Assembly (NCBI RefSeq): GCF_000420145.1
Contig: NZ_ATUJ01000005.1
Span: 62,001-126,000, forward strand
Length of the DNA stretch: 64,000 nt
From: Paracoccus zeaxanthinifaciens ATCC 21588
GTDB taxonomy: Bacteria; Pseudomonadota; Alphaproteobacteria; Rhodobacterales; Rhodobacteraceae
Reading direction: 5' to 3'
Shown piece by piece: positions 10,501-18,224 of the stretch. Position 1 is the stretch's first letter; every line of letters starts with the position of its first letter. The notes below the pieces were generated by a model that had not been told where the DNA came from, searched no databases, and was given only the letters and a program-made list of their open reading frames with translations. The translations under genes and the position numbers were made by a program.

Positions 10501-10887
10501 CTCGGGGTCCTCGGCACCCTCGGGCAGGTCGCCTGCACCCGCGACGGCGGTTTCCACATCGGCCACGGCGCGGGACATGTCCCAGCCGGGTTCGAATTCC
10601 AGGTTGATGCGGGCCGACCCTTCGGCGGCCTGCGAACTGGTCAGCATCACGCCCTCGACCGACATCAGCGCCGGTTCGAGGACGGCGACCACGGCGCTGT
10701 CCACATCCTCGGCCCCGGCGCCGTCCCAGGTCACGCGGACGTCGATCTCCTGGACGACGGTGTCGGGGAAATACTGCGCGCGCAGGCGCGGCGCGGACCA
10801 CAGCCCCGCGACCACCATCACCGCCAGCAGAAGGTTCGCCAGCGTGGCGTGGCGGACGAACAGCGACAGCAGGCCGCGACTAGCCAC
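7549..10887 (-). CDS. RND-family efflux pump permease (AcrB/MexB type)
   Basis: A 1112-residue inner-membrane transporter. The first transmembrane segment (LANLLLAVMVVAGLW), the porter-domain repeats, the FLFLNARTAIWVA and LFALILTLGIIVDDAIVVGE segments (with the Asp pair of the proton relay) and the second-half LIGMSGIIINDSIVLI are typical. It exceeds the usual 1030-1050 residues by a C-terminal extension with two further hydrophobic stretches after VVPAILAVG. A GTG start (10887) overlaps the adaptor's TAG stop by 8 bases, so it is coupled to that gene. No TolC-type outer-membrane gene or regulator is next to the pair. The cargo is unknown. Confidence 0.92.
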   Translation of the reverse strand: MASRGLLSLFVRHATLANLLLAVMVVAGLWSAPRLRAQYFPDTVVQEIDVRVTWDGAGAEDVDSAVVAVLEPALMSVEGVMLTSSQAAEGSARINLEFEPGWDMSRAVADVETAVAGAGDLPEGAEDPEIERRAWRDRVADIVISGPVGLDQLGRIADDMTNRLYGRGVTRLTVSGIAAPETMVELRMADLIRHDLTMQQVAEVIAAAAAPTPAGDISSGASRVRTGSETRTPSEVAGLSLKALPDGTQLTVGDVATVTAQGIDRDVAFFVGGDPAVTMEVQRAATGDAIGMQQTVEGIAAEMRPTLPEGVTVELVRARAELISARLALLLDNAILGLALVLGLLFLFLNARTAIWVAAGIPAALLAAVALMHLAGMTLNMISLFALILTLGIIVDDAIVVGEHADYRARKLGEAPKLAAERAAGRMGAPVISSTLTTVIAFAGLTMIGGRFGQIVGEIPMTVILVLIASLAECFLVLPNHMAHALAGHARDRWYDRPSRLVNRWLDRFVAGFLRPLVRGLLVARYPVMAGVILALSLSAGMLMTGKVPWRFFDAPEQGSVEGNFAMLAGATREDTIRVMNMVEQATRSVGQRYEDEYGTNPITHMMMLVGDNAGRPLPGADTKDADLLGAVQIELIDPDFRPYSSFEFVSDLQSAMPTDPRLEVISFRGFRSGPGGDAISVRMTGAGAQRLKDAAEAIKSDLSQFPEVSALEDSMDYDKTELALQLTAQGEALGFTTDALAADLRRRLGGIEAATFAVGTRTGAIRVELPESDRQADFLERMMMRASSGEWVPLGDIVTVSSDAGFSVIRRENGERMISVTGDIADDDPARAARITAYLQDDLMPRIAGEYGVGYALTGLAEQESDFLSEALIGFGAALTGIYMVLAWIFASWTRPLVVMSVIPFGLIGAVWGHASWQLPMSMFSIVGLIGMSGIIINDSIVLISTIDEYARTRGLRPAIVAAVGDRFRPVLLTTATTVLGLAPLLYERSSQALFLKPTVVTLAYGLGFGMVLVLLVVPAILAVGADVGRARAAFGRALRAGPLAGAMRAGCVAAGLGMLALVGPAAGLPAPAWWPVLAPMQALAVLALWLLAVACATGVWALRRQSAAQP

Positions 10888-12223
10888 GTCCGGCCCCCTG
10901 CGCACGCGGGCCGCGCTGCGCCGATCCGCCACCCTCCGGGGCATCCGCCGGGGCGGTGCTGTCCTCGACCCGGATGCCCGCGCCCAGCTGGGCCGAGCGT
11001 TCGGCCACGATCCGCGCGCCGTCCAGCGCGTCGGGGACCGCGATGATCACGTCGTCGCCCTGGCGGCGCAGCAATTCGACCGGCAGGGCCGACAGCCGAC
11101 CGTCCTGCCCCGCGACCAGCACCGTGCCGTCGCTGCCGATGGCGGCGGCGGGCACGGTCGCGACATCCTGCAGGGTGGGTTCCTCGATCATGACCGACAG
11201 GAAATCGCCGGGGCGCAGCGCCTCGGCGCCATCGGTCACGCGGGCATAGACCACGCGCCCCGCCGCCCCTTCGGCGACCGAGGCCGCCGCACGGTCGATG
11301 CGGGCCGCCGCGCCGATCTGGCCCGCGCTTCCGTCAAGCACCAGCCTCAGGTCCAGCGGCGGCAGCGTGCCGTCATCGTCCAGAAGCCGCGCGAACTGGT
11401 CCAGCGACAACGGTATCGCCACCTCCAGCGCGGCGGGATCGATGATGGTCGCAAGCTGTTCGTTCAGGCTGACAAGCCCGCCCTCGACCGCCGTCACGTC
11501 GGTCACGCGCCCGTCGAAGCCCGCGCGGATCTCGGTATCGGCAAGGTCGTTGCGGGCCTCGGACAGGGCGATCTCGGCGCGGCGCAGGGCGTTCTCGGCG
11601 CTGGTGACGGCGCTTTCGGCATCGGCCAGCGTCGCGCGGCGGGTGATGACGGCCTGTTCCGCGGTCGAGGCCGCAAGCTGCGCAGTCTCGCGGTCGGCAC
11701 TGGTCCCCAACCCGCGGGCGGCAAGATCGGTCTGGCGCGTCACGGCGGTCTCGCGCAGTTCGGCCTGGCGGATGGCGGCGGCCAGATCCTCGGTCGCGAT
11801 GGAGACCGCGCGGCGGGCATCGGCCAGCACGCCCTGCGCATCGTCGCGTTCGGCCTGACGGCTTTCCAGCGCCGCCGAGGCCGAAGACGGATCGATCCGC
11901 GCCAGAAGCTGCCCCGCCGCGACGCTGCCGCCTTCCTGCAGCGCGTCGGCCAGCATGACGATCCGCCCCGCAGCGCCCGCGCGCAGCTGCAGTTCCCTGC
12001 GCGATGCGACCTGCCCGTAGACCTGCATGACCGGCACGCCCGGCCCGGCCTCGACCCGGATCAGGCGCGCGGTATAGACCTGTTCGCGCGCCCCGCGTCC
12101 CGGCCCGCCCCCATCGTCGGATGTCGTGGCCGCACGCCAGACGGCGCCCGCCGCCAGCATCAGCAATGCCAGCGTCATGAAGCCGAGAAACAGCCCAAAC
12201 AGGCTGCGGGAAAGAAAACGCAT
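10880..12223 (-). CDS. RND efflux periplasmic adaptor (membrane-fusion protein)
   Basis: A 447-residue protein with one N-terminal membrane anchor (about 8-30), a lipoyl-like half motif LRAGAAGRIVMLADALQEGGSV, a long alpha-helical hairpin (about residues 110-215, rich in Ala, Glu and Arg) and a second half-motif IRAGFDGRVTDVTAVEGGLV, then beta-barrel and membrane-proximal domains. It would link the RND permease to an outer-membrane channel. It is the first gene of a two-gene operon and ends in the permease start. Confidence 0.9.
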   Translation of the reverse strand: MRFLSRSLFGLFLGFMTLALLMLAAGAVWRAATTSDDGGGPGRGAREQVYTARLIRVEAGPGVPVMQVYGQVASRRELQLRAGAAGRIVMLADALQEGGSVAAGQLLARIDPSSASAALESRQAERDDAQGVLADARRAVSIATEDLAAAIRQAELRETAVTRQTDLAARGLGTSADRETAQLAASTAEQAVITRRATLADAESAVTSAENALRRAEIALSEARNDLADTEIRAGFDGRVTDVTAVEGGLVSLNEQLATIIDPAALEVAIPLSLDQFARLLDDDGTLPPLDLRLVLDGSAGQIGAAARIDRAAASVAEGAAGRVVYARVTDGAEALRPGDFLSVMIEEPTLQDVATVPAAAIGSDGTVLVAGQDGRLSALPVELLRRQGDDVIIAVPDALDGARIVAERSAQLGAGIRVEDSTAPADAPEGGGSAQRGPRAQGAGRG

Positions 12224-12278
12224 GTGCCAGGTCCCGGTGATTGTGACGCCCGGTTAGCACATCATGGGGAAACCGAAC

Positions 12279-13094
12279 CTAAACGGAAAGCGATTCCAGC
12301 CGCGCCTGCAGCGACAGAAGGTCTGCCCAGGCCTCTCGTTTCGCCTGCGGATTGCGCAGCAGATAGGCGGGGTGCGTCATCGGCAGCGCGGGCTTGCCGA
12401 AGGCCTCGGTCCATTGACCGCGCAGGCGCAGGATGCCGCGCCGTTCCAGCGCGGCCTGGCAGGGGATGTTGCCCATCAGCACGATCACGTCGGGATCGGC
12501 CAGTTCGACATGCCGCCGCAGGAAGGGCATGCTGACCGCGATCTCGTCGGGGTTGGGATCGCGGTTGCCCGGCGGGCGCCATGTCAGCACGTTCACGATA
12601 TAGATCGCGGCCTGCGCATCCACCGCGTCGCGTGCCATGCCGATGGCGGCGAACATGCGGTCCAGCAGCTGCCCCGCGCGGCCCACGAAGGGGCGGCCCT
12701 GGCGGTCCTCCTCGTCCCCCGGCGCCTCGCCCAGGATCAGGACGCGGGCCTTGGGGTTGCCGTCGGCAAAGCAGAAGTTCCGCGCGCCCTTCTTCAGCTC
12801 GATCCCGTCGAAGCCCTGCTGGGCGGATGCCAGCGCCTCGAGCGTGCTGGCCGATGCGGCAAGGGCCTCGGCCTCGGCCAGGCGGGCGGCGCTGTCGTCA
12901 TCGTCGGCAGGCGGAGGCACGGGGGCTGCGGGGGCCGCGGGCAGCGGCGGCAGTTCGGGGCGGGCCGGCAGGTCGAAGCGGTCGACGGGGGCGTCCATGA
13001 CCGGCATGTCCGCGCCCATCTCCATCTGCCATTCCAGCAGTGCCAGCGCCGTCTCGGCGTCCAGCTCGATTCCCTGATAAGTCGTGGCATCCAT
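12279..13094 (-). CDS. Uracil-DNA glycosylase, family 4/5 type
   Basis: A 271-residue DNA repair enzyme that excises uracil. The catalytic motif GEAPGDEEDRQG, the FVGRAGQLLDRM block, NVLTWRPPGNRDP and the C-terminal HPAYLLR motif are intact. The first hundred residues are an Ala/Pro-rich, low-complexity extension before the glycosylase core. Only two cysteines are present in the whole protein (in NFCF and NIPC), whereas enzymes of this class usually hold a 4Fe-4S cluster with four. The ATG at 13094 is the only start that does not run into the neighbouring petR. Confidence 0.88.
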   Translation of the reverse strand: MDATTYQGIELDAETALALLEWQMEMGADMPVMDAPVDRFDLPARPELPPLPAAPAAPVPPPADDDDSAARLAEAEALAASASTLEALASAQQGFDGIELKKGARNFCFADGNPKARVLILGEAPGDEEDRQGRPFVGRAGQLLDRMFAAIGMARDAVDAQAAIYIVNVLTWRPPGNRDPNPDEIAVSMPFLRRHVELADPDVIVLMGNIPCQAALERRGILRLRGQWTEAFGKPALPMTHPAYLLRNPQAKREAWADLLSLQARLESLSV

Positions 13095-13125
13095 GTCGCG
13101 GGCCAAGCTAGGGGCGCGGGCGCCG

Positions 13126-13824
13126 CTAGTCCACCACCAGCATGTAGCCGGTGCCGCGAACCGTCTGCAGGAAGCGCGGTTCGCGCGGGTCGGGCTCGAT
13201 CTTGCGGCGCAGGCGGGTGATCTGGACGTCGATGGCACGCTCGCCGCCCTCGGCCTCGTCGCCGCCACGGCCCAGATCCTCGATCAGCTCGGCCCGGCTG
13301 ACGGGCTGACCCCGGCTGGCGGCCAGCCTGCGCAGCAGCGCCGATTCGGTGCCCGTCAGGCGCAGCGGCGTGTCGCCCTGCCACAGATCGCCCTTGTCCG
13401 TGTCGTATCGCAGCTGGCCCAGTGTCAGGAACTTGGGCTGCGCGATTTCCACGGCGGGCACGCGGCGCAGGATGGCCGAGATGCGCAGCAGCAGCTCTCG
13501 CGGCTCGAAGGGCTTGGGCAGGTAATCGTCCGCCCCGCTTTCGAGGCCCGCGATCCGGTCCTCGGTCTCGCCCCGCGCGGTCAGCAGCAGGATGGGCGTC
13601 TGGATGCGCCTGCGCAGATCGCGCGTCAGTTCCAGCCCGTCCTCGCCCGGCATCATCACGTCCAGCACGATCAGGTCGAATTCGAGACCCGCCAGCAGCC
13701 TGCGGGCCTGGGCGGCATCGCGCGCCATGCTGACCATGAAGCCGTTGCGCCGCAGGAACCGACCCAGCAGGGCGCGAATGCGTTCGTCGTCATCGACGAT
13801 CAGCAGATGGGCGTCGGTCGTCAT
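13126..13824 (-). CDS. petR: OmpR-family response regulator PetR
   Basis: A 232-residue regulator: receiver domain (1-118) with Asp11, Asp12, phosphoacceptor Asp55 and Lys104 in LPKPFEP, then an OmpR-type winged helix (about 130-230, ending TVRGTGYML). It strongly resembles PetR of Rhodobacter capsulatus, and the next gene upstream is the MarR-type PetP as in that species. No sensor kinase gene is adjacent. The petABC cytochrome bc1 genes that gave it its name are not in this window. Confidence 0.85.
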   Translation of the reverse strand: MTTDAHLLIVDDDERIRALLGRFLRRNGFMVSMARDAAQARRLLAGLEFDLIVLDVMMPGEDGLELTRDLRRRIQTPILLLTARGETEDRIAGLESGADDYLPKPFEPRELLLRISAILRRVPAVEIAQPKFLTLGQLRYDTDKGDLWQGDTPLRLTGTESALLRRLAASRGQPVSRAELIEDLGRGGDEAEGGERAIDVQITRLRRKIEPDPREPRFLQTVRGTGYMLVVD

Positions 13825-13842
13825 GGCGTTTCCCCTGGCGGC

Positions 13843-14361
13843 TCAGCGATCTTCGGGCAGATCCTTCATCGCCTGATACTGCGCCCGCATGTCGGGGTCC
13901 ATCATCGCTTCCAGCACCTGCCGGAAACCGGCCACCGCCTGCGGCCCCGCCTTGCGATAGGCGCCCCGCATCCGCGCGCGCTGCGCCTCGGACAGGCGGC
14001 GTTCCAGCGCGGTGCCCGTCTGGGTCAGGAACAGCTGCCTTTCGCGCCGGTCGCGGCGGCCGACGCGGCTTTCGACCAGGCCGTCCTCGATCAGGGCGCG
14101 CAGGACGCGGTTCAGCGACTGCTTGGTCACCCCCAGCACCGCCAGCAGCGACGTGACCGTCAGGCCCGGTTCGCGGTTGATGAAATGCAGCGCGCGGTGA
14201 TGGGCGCGGCCATAGTCCAGATCCTCGAGGATCATGTCCGGATCGGCGGTGAAGGCCCGGTAGGCGAAGAACATCGCCTCGATCCCGCGACGCAGCTGGT
14301 CGTCCGTCAGGAACAGCAGATCCTCGCCGACCATGGTCTGAATACGGGCCTTGTCCTGCAT
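13843..14361 (-). CDS. petP: MarR-family transcriptional regulator PetP
   Basis: A 172-residue protein with a MarR winged helix (about 55-115; GLTVTSLLAVLGVTKQSLNR as recognition region and a basic wing GRRDRRERQ). It resembles R. capsulatus PetP and is followed after 18 bases by petR, so the two are co-transcribed. Its ligand is unknown. The start ATG at 14361 is preceded by AAGGACC. A promoter can be placed 48 bases upstream, facing that of ilvE. Confidence 0.82.
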   Translation of the reverse strand: MQDKARIQTMVGEDLLFLTDDQLRRGIEAMFFAYRAFTADPDMILEDLDYGRAHHRALHFINREPGLTVTSLLAVLGVTKQSLNRVLRALIEDGLVESRVGRRDRRERQLFLTQTGTALERRLSEAQRARMRGAYRKAGPQAVAGFRQVLEAMMDPDMRAQYQAMKDLPEDR

Positions 14362-14403
14362 GCGGGGTCCTTCCGGTCTTGTCGTCGCGTTATGGCAGCG
14401 TTG

Positions 14404-14436
14404 TTGACTTTCTATGCGGTGATTGCTAGCCGTCAA
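14404..14436. promoter_or_regulatory. Overlapping face-to-face promoters for petPR (-) and ilvE (+)
   Basis: On the minus strand TTGACG (14436-14431) and TAGAAA (14414-14409) are 16 bases apart, 48 bases before petP. On the plus strand TTGACT (14404-14409) is 17 bases before a weak TAGCCG (14427-14432), leading to ilvE. The two -35 boxes form the ends of an inverted repeat GTTGAC/GTCAAC, so polymerase binding in one direction should block the other. Assigned by pattern only. Confidence 0.4.
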
Positions 14437-14514
14437 CCGTCTTGCGTAACAAACATGCCAAATCCGCCCGGAATTGCGCAAGAATCGAACATCGGGTGGT
14501 CGACGGAGATGACG

Positions 14515-15384
14515 ATGAACGGGGCTTACGACGATCGCGACGGCAAGATCTGGATGGACGGCGAACTGGTCGACTGGCGCGATGCGAAAGTGCACGTCCT
14601 GACCCATGCGCTGCATTATGCAAGCTCGGTCTTCGAGGGCGAGCGCTGCTATGACGGCAAGATCTTCAAGGGACACGAGCATTCGCTGCGGCTGATCGAA
14701 TCGGGCCGCCTGCTGGACATGCCGCTGCCCTATTCGGCCGAGGAACTGGACGCCGCCAAGGAAGAGGTGCTGAAGGCCAACGGCTTCGAGAACGCCTATA
14801 TCCGCGTGGTGGCATGGCGCGGGTCGGGGCCCGACATGGGCGTGTCCGCCGCGCGCAACCCCGTCCGCGTCGCCGTCGCCGCCTGGGAATGGGGCAGCTA
14901 TTACGGCGATGCGAAATGGCAGGGCGCGAAGCTGGACGTCGCCAAGTGGAAGCGTCCCAGCCCCGAGACCATCCCGACCGCGGCCAAGGCCGCAGGCCTT
15001 TACATGATCTGCACCATGTCCAAGCACGCCGCCGAGGCCAAGGGCTGCTCGGACGCGCTGTTCATGGACTGGGAGGGCTACGTGGCCGAAGCAACCGGCG
15101 CGAACATCTTCTTCGTCAAGGACGGAGAGATCCACACGCCGCTGGCCGACCGTTTCCTGAACGGCATCACGCGCCAGACCGTCATCCAGATGCTGAAGGA
15201 CAAGGGCTTCGTCGTCCATGAACGCCGCATCCTGCCCGAGGAGCTGGAAGGCTTCAGCGAATGCTGGCTGACCGGCACTGCAGCCGAGGTGACGCCGGTC
15301 GGCCAGATCGGCGACTGGATGTTCCAGGTCGGCCAGATCACCCGCAAGGTGGCCGAGGATTACGAGGCGCTGGTCCGCGCCTGA
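14515..15384 (+). CDS. ilvE: Branched-chain amino acid aminotransferase
   Basis: A 289-residue PLP enzyme of fold type IV that carries out the last step of Leu, Ile and Val synthesis. The PLP lysine is Lys158 in IPTAAKAAG, Glu192 lies in VAEATGANIFF, and HALHYASSVFEGER is the substrate-side block. ATG at 14515 is preferred over the ATG two codons upstream because CGGAG then stands six bases before it. The gene is monocistronic and followed by a strong terminator. Confidence 0.95.
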   Translation: MNGAYDDRDGKIWMDGELVDWRDAKVHVLTHALHYASSVFEGERCYDGKIFKGHEHSLRLIESGRLLDMPLPYSAEELDAAKEEVLKANGFENAYIRVVAWRGSGPDMGVSAARNPVRVAVAAWEWGSYYGDAKWQGAKLDVAKWKRPSPETIPTAAKAAGLYMICTMSKHAAEAKGCSDALFMDWEGYVAEATGANIFFVKDGEIHTPLADRFLNGITRQTVIQMLKDKGFVVHERRILPEELEGFSECWLTGTAAEVTPVGQIGDWMFQVGQITRKVAEDYEALVRA

Positions 15385-15404
15385 TCGCGGCACGCATCGA
15401 CGTC

Positions 15405-15429
15405 AAAGGGGGGCCTCGCGCCCCCCTTT
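15405..15429. terminator. Bidirectional intrinsic terminator after ilvE
   Basis: A perfect 10-base stem (AAAGGGGGGC / GCCCCCCTTT) with a 5-base loop lies 20 bases after the ilvE stop. The As and Ts at the arm ends make it work on both strands, so it can also end the minus-strand transcript from hpf-ptsN and the small gene at 15453. Confidence 0.8.
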
Positions 15430-15452
15430 CGCATGTTCGGACCGGGTGTCCG

Positions 15453-15641
15453 TCAGGCCAGCCTGCCCCGTTCGATCCGCGCGAATTCGGCGGATTTGCG
15501 CAGCTGCCCGTCGCGCCCCTGCGGACGCGTCTGCAGGCTCAGGCTGCTTTCATGGGGCATCGCATCGCGGTCCTGGCGCAGGAAATGCTGCATCCGGGAC
15601 TGTCCGCGAAGCCTTGGCTGATCGGCGATATGCTTGGTCAT
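15453..15641 (-). CDS. Small basic protein of unknown function, 62 residues
   Basis: I do not recognise this protein. It is basic and hydrophilic (many Arg, Gln, Ser), with no membrane segment or signal peptide. What supports it as a gene is an almost ideal ribosome binding site, GGAAGGAGGT, five bases before the ATG at 15641, its place 53 bases after ptsN on the same strand, and the bidirectional terminator that follows its stop. It could be the last gene of the hpf-ptsN transcript. Confidence 0.5.
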   Translation of the reverse strand: MTKHIADQPRLRGQSRMQHFLRQDRDAMPHESSLSLQTRPQGRDGQLRKSAEFARIERGRLA

Positions 15642-15694
15642 GGGGACCTCCTTCCCGGCCCCAGTATAGGGCCGAATCGGTCCTTCTCCAAATC

Positions 15695-16159
15695 TCAGGC
15701 GGCCTTGATGCCCTGTGCGGCCGACAGGACGGCGTGCAGTGCGACGGCATCGTCATTCGCGCGCAGCTTCTGGCGCAGGTCCTGATCGCGCAGCGTGCGC
15801 GACACCAGCGCCAGCGCCTTGAGGTGATCGACACCGCCCGATTCGGGGGCCAGAAGCGCAAAGACCAGATCCACCGGCTGGCGGTCCACGGCGTCGAAAT
15901 CCAGGGGCTTCTCCAGCCGCAGGAACAGGCCCGCGACCTTTTCCAGCCCGTGAAGCCGCGCATGGGGCAGCGCCACGCCATGGCCCACGCCCGTCGGACC
16001 AAGGCTCTCGCGTTCCTGCAGGGCGTCCAGCACCTCGGATGCCGGGACGCCGTACTGGGCCTCGGCCAGCTCGGCCAGTTCCTGGAACAGCCGTTTCTTC
16101 GAGGTGACCTGCCCGAGAGAGCGTACCGCCCCCGGCTGAAGGATCTCGCTGATCTGCAT
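15695..16159 (-). CDS. ptsN: Nitrogen-PTS EIIA protein
   Basis: A 154-residue EIIA-Ntr domain. The phosphorylated histidine is His66 in GVALPHARL, preceded by ESLGPTGVGHG. It receives phosphate from NPr and signals on potassium and nitrogen status rather than moving sugar. It follows hpf on the same strand with a gap of about 90 bases. rpoN, which often joins this cluster in other Proteobacteria, is not here. Confidence 0.93.
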   Translation of the reverse strand: MQISEILQPGAVRSLGQVTSKKRLFQELAELAEAQYGVPASEVLDALQERESLGPTGVGHGVALPHARLHGLEKVAGLFLRLEKPLDFDAVDRQPVDLVFALLAPESGGVDHLKALALVSRTLRDQDLRQKLRANDDAVALHAVLSAAQGIKAA

Positions 16160-16250
16160 CGTCTTCGCGTCTTTCCCAATCCGACCGCCCCCGAAATCCC
16201 AACGGGCACGGGGGCGACAGAGTTCAAATTGGCGTCAGTCGCGGCGGCGC

Positions 16251-16826
16251 TCAGCCGTTTCCGCGCGGGTCGATCCAGCCCACATTGCCGTCGTCGCGGC
16301 GGTGGACGACATTGACGCCGCCATGTTTCTCGTTGCGGAACACCAGAAGCGGTGTGCCTGCCAGTTCCATCTGCATCACCGCATCACCGACCGACAGGGT
16401 GGGAACGCGGCTCTCCATCTCGGCGATGATGATGGGTTCCAGGCTTCCGCCCTGCGATTCCCATTCGTCCTCGTCGGCGGCCAGCACATAGCTTCCGGCC
16501 TCGCCGAAGACAACAGGTGCCGCGCGGTCCTTGTGATGATCCTTGAGGCGGCGCTTGTAGCGGCGAAGCTGCTTGTCCATCTTCTCGCGGCAGGCCTCGA
16601 AGGCGGCATAGATCTCGGTCGCCAGGCCCCGCGACTGCACGGTCAGCCCGGTCGACAGATGCACCACAGCGTCGCACAAGTACTGATGCGCGTCCTTCGA
16701 GAAGGTCACGGTCGCATCCGTCGGGCGCTGAGAATACTTCTCGATCGTCTCGCCCAGCTCGGATTTGACATGCGTGCTCAACGCATCTCCGACATCGATG
16801 TGTTTTCCGCTGATGGTGTAGCGCAT
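16251..16826 (-). CDS. hpf: Long-form ribosome hibernation promoting factor
   Basis: A 191-residue protein: an N-terminal S30AE/YfiA domain (about 1-105, MRYTISGKHIDVGDALSTHV, basic helix EKMDKQLRRYKRRLKDHHK) and a C-terminal domain (about 130-190, VGDAVMQMELAGTPLLVFRN) that in long HPFs makes ribosomes dimerise to 100S particles. It precedes ptsN. A candidate promoter with a perfect TTGACA lies about 130 bases upstream. Confidence 0.93.
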   Translation of the reverse strand: MRYTISGKHIDVGDALSTHVKSELGETIEKYSQRPTDATVTFSKDAHQYLCDAVVHLSTGLTVQSRGLATEIYAAFEACREKMDKQLRRYKRRLKDHHKDRAAPVVFGEAGSYVLAADEDEWESQGGSLEPIIIAEMESRVPTLSVGDAVMQMELAGTPLLVFRNEKHGGVNVVHRRDDGNVGWIDPRGNG

Positions 16827-16932
16827 CGTTATTCCTCTCCGGTTGCCCGTTTCGTTGCGCAGGCCCGTTCAAAGGCCGGCGACGGCGGAAACGGGGGTCG
16901 GCGGGGCGGCACTTCCGCGCCCGCATGAGTCA

Positions 16933-16961
16933 ATTTGGTGACAGCATTCCGGCGTTGTCAA
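16933..16961 (-). promoter_or_regulatory. Candidate sigma-70 promoter of hpf-ptsN
   Basis: A perfect -35 box TTGACA (16961-16956) is followed after 17 bases by CCAAAT, a poor -10. It is the only good -35 in the 176-base gap between lptB and hpf. Confidence 0.35.
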
Positions 16962-17002
16962 CGGTGCGCACGTGGCCGTGAGAGCGATTTGCACGACGCG
17001 CA

Positions 17003-17731
17003 TCACGCCATGCGGAAGCCCTCGCCCAGATAGACTTCGCGCACCTTGGGGTCGGCGACGATCTGGTCCGTGGTGCCGGACATCAGGACGTGGCCGTCAT
17101 GCAGGATATAGGCGCGATCGACGATGCCCAATGTCTCGCGGACGTTGTGATCGGTGATCAGCACACCGATCCCGCGCCCCTTCAGGTCGTGGACAAGGCT
17201 GCGGATCTCGCCCACGGCGATGGGGTCCACGCCCGCGAAGGGTTCGTCCAGCAGCAGGAAACCGGGGTTCGAGGCAAGGCAGCGGGCGATCTCGGCCCGC
17301 CTGCGTTCGCCGCCCGACAGCGCCAGCGCGGGGGCGCCGCGCAGATGCGTGATCGAGAAGTCGGCCAGCAGCTCCTCCAGCCGGTCGCGGCGGCGATGGG
17401 GGTCCGCGACCGAGACCTCCAGCACGGCCATGATGTTCTGTTCGACCGTCAGGCCGCGAAAGATCGACATCTCCTGCGGAAGATAGCCGATGCCCATGCG
17501 TGCGCGGCGGAACATGGGCAGGCGCGTCACGTCCCGACCGTCGATCGAGACGCTGCCCGCATCGGGCGTCACCAGCCCCGCGATGCAGTAGAAGGTCGTC
17601 GTCTTGCCCGATCCGTTCGGACCCAGAAGGGCCACGACCTCGCCGCGCGACAGGCTGACGGACACCTCGCGGATGACGGGGCGGTTCTTGTAGGACTTGC
17701 GCAGTTCGCGGACGATCAGCCCCTCGGTCAT
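17003..17731 (-). CDS. lptB: LPS export ABC transporter ATP-binding protein
   Basis: A 242-residue ATPase with Walker A GPNGSGKT (37-44), signature ALSGGERRR and Walker B FLLLDEPFAGVDPIA. Together with LptF and LptG (not in this window) it powers extraction of lipopolysaccharide from the inner membrane. ATG overlaps the lptA stop in an ATGA (17728-17731). Last gene of the rnd-kdsD-lptC-lptA-lptB series. Confidence 0.96.
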   Translation of the reverse strand: MTEGLIVRELRKSYKNRPVIREVSVSLSRGEVVALLGPNGSGKTTTFYCIAGLVTPDAGSVSIDGRDVTRLPMFRRARMGIGYLPQEMSIFRGLTVEQNIMAVLEVSVADPHRRRDRLEELLADFSITHLRGAPALALSGGERRRAEIARCLASNPGFLLLDEPFAGVDPIAVGEIRSLVHDLKGRGIGVLITDHNVRETLGIVDRAYILHDGHVLMSGTTDQIVADPKVREVYLGEGFRMA

Positions 17732-18213
17732 TGGCCGCTTCCCTGCTGCAGGATGGTGCGGACGCGGCCCTGCGCCTCGGCGGTGCCGTTGCGGATGTCC
17801 ACGGTGATGCGGTTGCCCGACAGCACGTTGCGGCCCTGCGTCAGCAGCACGTCGCCGGTCAGCAGCACGGTGCCGGCCTCGACATCGTATCGCGCCTCCT
17901 GCGCCTCGGCGGCGTCCTCGCCCGCGACCAGCGTCACGTTGCCCCGCGCCAGCAGCGCGCGGATGCGGTCCTGCCCGCCTTCGGCATATTCGACCGTCAC
18001 GTCGTCGGCCGAAAGGCGCATCTCGCCCTGGCCGATCACCACGTTGCCGGTAAAGCGCGCGCTGCCGTCGGATTGGTTCACCGACAGGTTGTCGGCCGCC
18101 ACCTCGACCGGGGCCGAGGGGTCGCTGTCCATGCCGCCGAAGGCGACGCTCTGGGCGATGGCCGCCGCGGGCAGCAGCGCAAGGGTCAGGGCAAGGACGA
18201 ACTGGCGCGGCAT
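17728..18213 (-). CDS. lptA: LPS periplasmic transport protein LptA (OstA-like)
   Basis: A 161-residue periplasmic protein: signal peptide 1-22 (ending AAAIAQ) and an OstA/LptA beta-jellyroll with the repeated pattern ADNLSVNQSDGSARFTGNV and ADDVTVEYAEGG. It bridges LptC and LptD in lipopolysaccharide transport. The start at 18213 has GAGGGA seven bases upstream; an in-frame ATG at 18228 overlaps the lptC stop as ATGA and is a real alternative adding five residues before the signal peptide. Confidence 0.92.
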   Translation of the reverse strand: MPRQFVLALTLALLPAAAIAQSVAFGGMDSDPSAPVEVAADNLSVNQSDGSARFTGNVVIGQGEMRLSADDVTVEYAEGGQDRIRALLARGNVTLVAGEDAAEAQEARYDVEAGTVLLTGDVLLTQGRNVLSGNRITVDIRNGTAEAQGRVRTILQQGSGQ

Positions 18214-18224
18214 GGCGGATTCCC

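Noticed and set aside
8143..11046. A 967-codon frame antisense to the RND permease
   Set aside because: Composition (His, Arg, Asp, Gln, Gly) is that of a shadow frame; the RND protein is complete on the other strand.
17003..17731. Looking for rpoN between lptB and hpf
   Set aside because: Only 176 bases separate the two genes and they hold no frame; rpoN is simply not at this place.
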